Assembly: GCA_963575745.1 (NCBI GenBank) | Contig: CAUYUJ010016471.1 | Coordinates: forward strand, 826,335-890,334 | Direction of reading: 5' to 3' | Length of the DNA: 64,000 nt | From: Prorocentrum cordatum | Lineage: Eukaryota; Sar; Dinophyceae; Prorocentrales; Prorocentraceae | Part shown: piece by piece, positions 62,482-64,000 of the stretch | Numbering within the stretch: position 1 is the first letter of the stretch | How the letters are laid out: each line of letters opens with the position of its first letter | Notes under the pieces: model-generated | What the model saw: only the letters and a program-made list of their open reading frames with translations | The model's database searches: none | Told to the model about the DNA's origin: nothing | Translations under genes and position numbers: made by a program

Positions 62482-63032
62482 CGTGCCTGGGCCTTGTCAG
62501 CGGCCCCGTCGAGGATGTGCTGCACGACGGTCGAGGACAAGCTGAGGACGGACTGCGATGCATGTGTCGTAGTTGACGAGGGCGTGCTCGTAGGAGACAT
62601 GCTGGTACTCGCCGTAGCCGTCGTAGTAGCCGTCGGAGTCCCAAGGGGACAGCGCGTGGGGCAGGGCCCCTGGTGCTGCACAAGCCAGGCGCTCACGATG
62701 GCGCCCAGCGGCCCGGTGCCGCGCGGCCCCGCGGCGGCGGTGCTGTTCACGATCGGGTCCAAAATGGCGCAGTGATCGTATTTGTAGATGCTGTCATCGT
62801 AAAGGTAGAAGAGCGTCCCACGTTCAGCGTGTCGCAGGAAAACCTCTCCTCCGTGCTGAGGCGCACCGCCTGAAGACGGGTGTGCTCCAGCTAGCGAGGG
62901 GAGGGCCAGGCTGCAGGCAAGGCGCCACATGATGGCGAGGCCTGGCGGGCGGCGCGAGCGATGAGCCGAAAGCTGCATGTCAGCACACGTCCTCAAATAC
63001 CCCTGAATGCTCATGTACATTGCTACAATCAC
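58620..63032 (-). CDS. large accessory protein with membrane helices and possible ADP-ribosyltransferase segment
   Basis: 1470 codons in one frame, first standard ATG near 63020. The start contains a short hydrophobic run (MWRLACSLALPSLAGA) that may be a signal anchor. Residues about 225-350 are globular (EDPAFWHLMMIRARLI; FWAWLEDCVPYILATLHLPQ). Membrane-like helices occur near residues 596-615 (CGCLICLFVATYAIVVAMPY) and 700-720 (GVVCGLLLVGAKLLAQGAVG). Residues about 965-1130 contain TVFWHGTRGDLAARLAFNGG, VGRTYVSVHPSLAAWYAVPP and a following strand region. This resembles the HGT...G...Y.s...A..YA layout of PARP-type ADP-ribosyltransferases. The catalytic Glu cannot be assigned. The role is unknown; non-LTR elements do not normally carry this. 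GGFSPA and SGSSPG hairpin motifs lie at residues about 190, 525 and 1275. Confidence 0.55.
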   Translation of the reverse strand: MIVAMYMSIQGYLRTCADMQLSAHRSRRPPGLAIMWRLACSLALPSLAGAHPSSGGAPQHGGEVFLRHAERGTLFYLYDDSIYKYDHCAILDPIVNSTAAAGPRGTGPLGAIVSAWLVQHQGPCPTRCPLGTPTATTTATASTSMSPTSTPSSTTTHASQSVLSLSSTVVQHILDGAADKAQARSGGFSPAVVPRFSPTGLTTPLCARGEPEEDPAFWHLMMIRARLIPCAAAWAPGEDHQDVFWAWLEDCVPYILATLHLPQYDHFFQEDSEEKNDALRQRTAFDMCEDIWHRAGPDRQRTNRNLTRIQGSHEYPTRYFGLLLEYQGARAQLVGPEAFTAPLPPYLSRAHALLPRGLPPPDQDALAYLADAILHHPPDMQPLVEAELAAAPMEPLNLPPPAGPLAQHATCDQPAADAEPLLLQHIAASDISNISLDSFHASDDSQDDMETQDRDGTAPPGDTAQRDRDSEPYIGRPLSHSSPPNNSAQADPSAQLNDAEGATAADETSHPTASPALTSPRSGGFSPAAALAGSGRLQTSGGRTTPRTLVCRANATDSNSSAVDHWQAGTDNDPIDDVSPDASGSYEAPHSAAASRRCGCLICLFVATYAIVVAMPYKDQIDGYLPTPSRDPSYRQRRRREAATPGPSVSTTPRRTTAYNVTPALWGILKWTSAKLRDIVSGGASAVGSGLGGALKWASGKLGAIATGGVVCGLLLVGAKLLAQGAVGHVGARICARALDSSTAQWCLRCCQPSRRPRDEATYTMPRTHPDEPESQHVHSLRHPLLQEHYAAAVAAAVADVTTATTAAIVEVTAAVSRASSVTPRSTSPSPRDGPISGAAYGNPPTHEDATAQASDAEARETRERTLDSPWSIFRHADARGSSSDMDTQPPRRRARYASPARPQAPPGPGTPHPALRPPTRNLRNTIQRDPAVPVPPTSILTALYQNGFALGNSGVTTEDIKDALRLHDHPRFTHDPTLQALAPWTDIMQRPPNRLTWVLEDSGGNSGETIFPYLTWDLRQPTTDTPTVFWHGTRGDLAARLAFNGGHLLPGPRREAKGRTATNVGRTYVSVHPSLAAWYAVPPHPPYSLEDDTLAWGPIALWMCEATQPPRGENWHNFVKGEAHGARLIYPRVLGLLIRMDWCAPTEAASRCRALPQAYGMGDCAHALHIAGYDHPDLREAAEARDQEANTWRRLDIAAAWPPPQALYSPEAARAWAKQHYDTEAATRADPNQPRPRVSLRKLQLDPQPLIDLVYTGLQAVPVRGQSDAREPRPSGSSPGAASGPPRTYQSGAALGHSPDRSSTTSGADDRRTPSLISAAAALARGHARPRRSASRSSRQSGGNSTSDNSDIETWEHIETEEEPTAYHVLAFHVRDVRARVNAPGIEVWLDPGEHHDGAYLPWGTTVVGHRVIDPAVAGRDGWVILPPRPWRYHYQALGTDPSPRQGGRHLAHGHDPSGPGAPVDRAPC

Positions 63033-63191
63033 GCCCCCTGCAAGACTACGGGTGTCCCTACACCAGATAGCTTGCGCGTGCTGCTGCCAAAACAGACATG
63101 AGGTGACAAGAAAGAGATACGACGCGAAGAGGGGAGAGATGCCTCTGAAGGCGCTTCCTCGGAGGGCTGAGGCGGGCTCTCTGAGGCACCT
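63033..63191 (-). other. inter-ORF spacer of the non-LTR element
   Basis: About 160 bases between the ORF1 stop and the 1470-codon ORF. It has no repeats and no clear signal. Translation of the downstream ORF would need reinitiation or an internal entry mechanism. Confidence 0.5.
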
Positions 63192-64000
63192 TCAATAGGG
63201 TTCCTGGGTGGCCCGACCCTTGTCCTTGCCTTTGTCGGCCCCTGGGGGCCCCGTCCCTGGGGTGACCTGGCCTGGCTGGTCGATCCAACCGCAGGCAGCC
63301 ACGGGTTCGGCGGCCGCTGCAGCTTCCTCCTTCTTAGTTTCCAGAGTGGCCACTTGTGGCAGGTGGATGGTGCCTCCCGTGAGGTGCCCGAGGAGGGTCT
63401 GGATGTCGCCGCGCAGTGCAGCGGCGTCGGCGGTTGCCGTCTGTTGCTGGGTGACGACGGTGGCAAGCCCCCGTTCCAGCCCTGAAACGTGCTCCGTGAG
63501 TGTGGCCTGGGAGGAGAGAACGCCCGCAAGCTGCACCTGCATGTTATCCACCGTGTTGGCTAGCAGCTCGTGCTGCTGTTCCATGTGCTGGATGCGGGTC
63601 GTGGCAGCATCGGGCGGTTTAGAGGCCGATGCGAAGCGCTCGCCGAAGGTGTTGAGTTCGTGGGAGGCCACGCTGTATTCATCACCTGATGAGAGGATCT
63701 CGACGTCGTCGACGTCGCCTGGTACTTCGGCGGCTGTGGCAGCGTCGCCTTCGGTGTGGCCCCCACCTTCTGCCGCCGCCGTGCCAAGCCAGGAGTCATG
63801 GCCACCTGATCCTGGGGCGGCCATCGGTTCAGCGGCTCCGTCCGTGCCGTGCGGGGGTGCAGAGGAGCTGCGGCCTGGGGCGCAGGGTGACCTTGCGTGC
63901 GGCGTGGCGTCACGTTTCCCGCTGGAGGAGCGGTGGCGCTTGGCTGAAGGCTCCTCCTTGGGGATCAGGAGCGGTGCGACGCCCTTGCCTTTGGGCGTGG
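63192..64000 (-). CDS. ORF1 of the non-LTR element, coiled-coil, partial at window edge
   Basis: The frame is open from the window edge (64000) to a stop at 63192, about 270 codons. The visible N-terminal part is Lys/Arg/Ser-rich (PKEEPSAKRHRSSSGKRD), basic enough to bind RNA or serve as a nuclear signal. It continues through an acidic patch (DVDDVEILSSGDEYS) to a helical region (TTRIQHMEQQHELLANTVDN; VSGLERGLATVVTQQQTATA) that reads as a trimeric-type coiled coil. It ends in a Lys-rich tail (GADKGKDKGRAT). Position upstream of the other ORFs suits ORF1. The start is outside the window. Confidence 0.65.
   Translation of the reverse strand, partial: TPKGKGVAPLLIPKEEPSAKRHRSSSGKRDATPHARSPCAPGRSSSAPPHGTDGAAEPMAAPGSGGHDSWLGTAAAEGGGHTEGDAATAAEVPGDVDDVEILSSGDEYSVASHELNTFGERFASASKPPDAATTRIQHMEQQHELLANTVDNMQVQLAGVLSSQATLTEHVSGLERGLATVVTQQQTATADAAALRGDIQTLLGHLTGGTIHLPQVATLETKKEEAAAAAEPVAACGWIDQPGQVTPGTGPPGADKGKDKGRATQEPY

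Larger units (their letters stand above)
49797..64000 (-). mobile_element. giant non-LTR retrotransposon, at least 14.2 kb, apparently intact
   Basis: Four minus-strand ORFs follow one another: a coiled-coil ORF (to 63192), a 1470-codon ORF (63032-58620), an overlapping Cys-rich frame (to 57641) and a 2535-codon endonuclease/RT/RNase H ORF (57629-50022). The 3' end meets a (TC)n array at about 49791. The 5' end lies beyond the window. Endonuclease before RT, no LTRs and a simple-repeat 3' junction identify a LINE-type element. The long RT ORF has no stop or frameshift, unlike the copia element, suggesting a young copy. Ten structured hairpins of one family are scattered through it. Confidence 0.88.

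Overview
The window looks like nuclear DNA of a photosynthetic dinoflagellate. It is GC-rich, packed with microsatellites and minisatellites, and has almost no host genes. The retroelement proteins are of the kinds common in dinoflagellate genomes. The one good host gene (42141-42560) encodes a plastid protein with a signal peptide followed by an AFVPA transit-peptide motif, as in red-algal-derived plastids. Genus cannot be settled by reading; the high GC would suit Prorocentrum, but that is a guess.

Layout. 1-22.6 kb is repeat-dominated: a GCC-type minisatellite (1.4-3.2 kb), a 90-bp satellite (6.3-7.9 kb), CA and CAGCA/CAGCT tracts leading into an 89-bp satellite (9.7-11.2 kb), CTC and GGA tracts, a 73-bp repeat (13.5-13.96 kb), G-rich GGTGGGTCGCG arrays linked to CAA arrays (14-19 kb), and a GGGCCACGAAGGGC repeat at two sites. 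22.67-24.25 kb is a truncated non-LTR retrotransposon on the minus strand. 25,114-40,937 is a complete but decayed Ty1/copia-type LTR retrotransposon of about 15.8 kb, with 262-bp LTRs, a 5-bp target duplication and an initiator-Met-type primer site. 41-43 kb holds the plastid gene. 43.98-46.46 kb holds the 5' remnant of another copia element, an unrecognised stretch with an 'RIGETTNPGP' motif, and an array of about 34-residue repeats. 46.7-49.8 kb is CTC, GGA, TCTC and GA arrays. 49.8-64.0 kb is a very large non-LTR retrotransposon on the minus strand, running off the window edge, with an uninterrupted 2535-codon endonuclease/RT/RNase H ORF.

The most interesting content is inside the two large elements. 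Each carries its own family of tiny hairpins spread through its ORFs. In the non-LTR element a constant core, GGC-TGRA-GCC-G, sits inside outer stems whose sequences differ at every site yet stay complementary, and it occurs in two reading phases. In the copia element a 14-mer, GCRGG-GNNN-CCYGC, occurs about 28 times, including one copy with a compensated stem beyond the last stop codon. Both elements also carry unusual accessory domains: the copia element a Tpt1/KptA-like 2'-phosphotransferase fold, a RING-H2 finger and a methyltransferase-like segment; the non-LTR element a possible ADP-ribosyltransferase segment with membrane helices. None of this was tested by database search, and all homology calls rest on motif reading.
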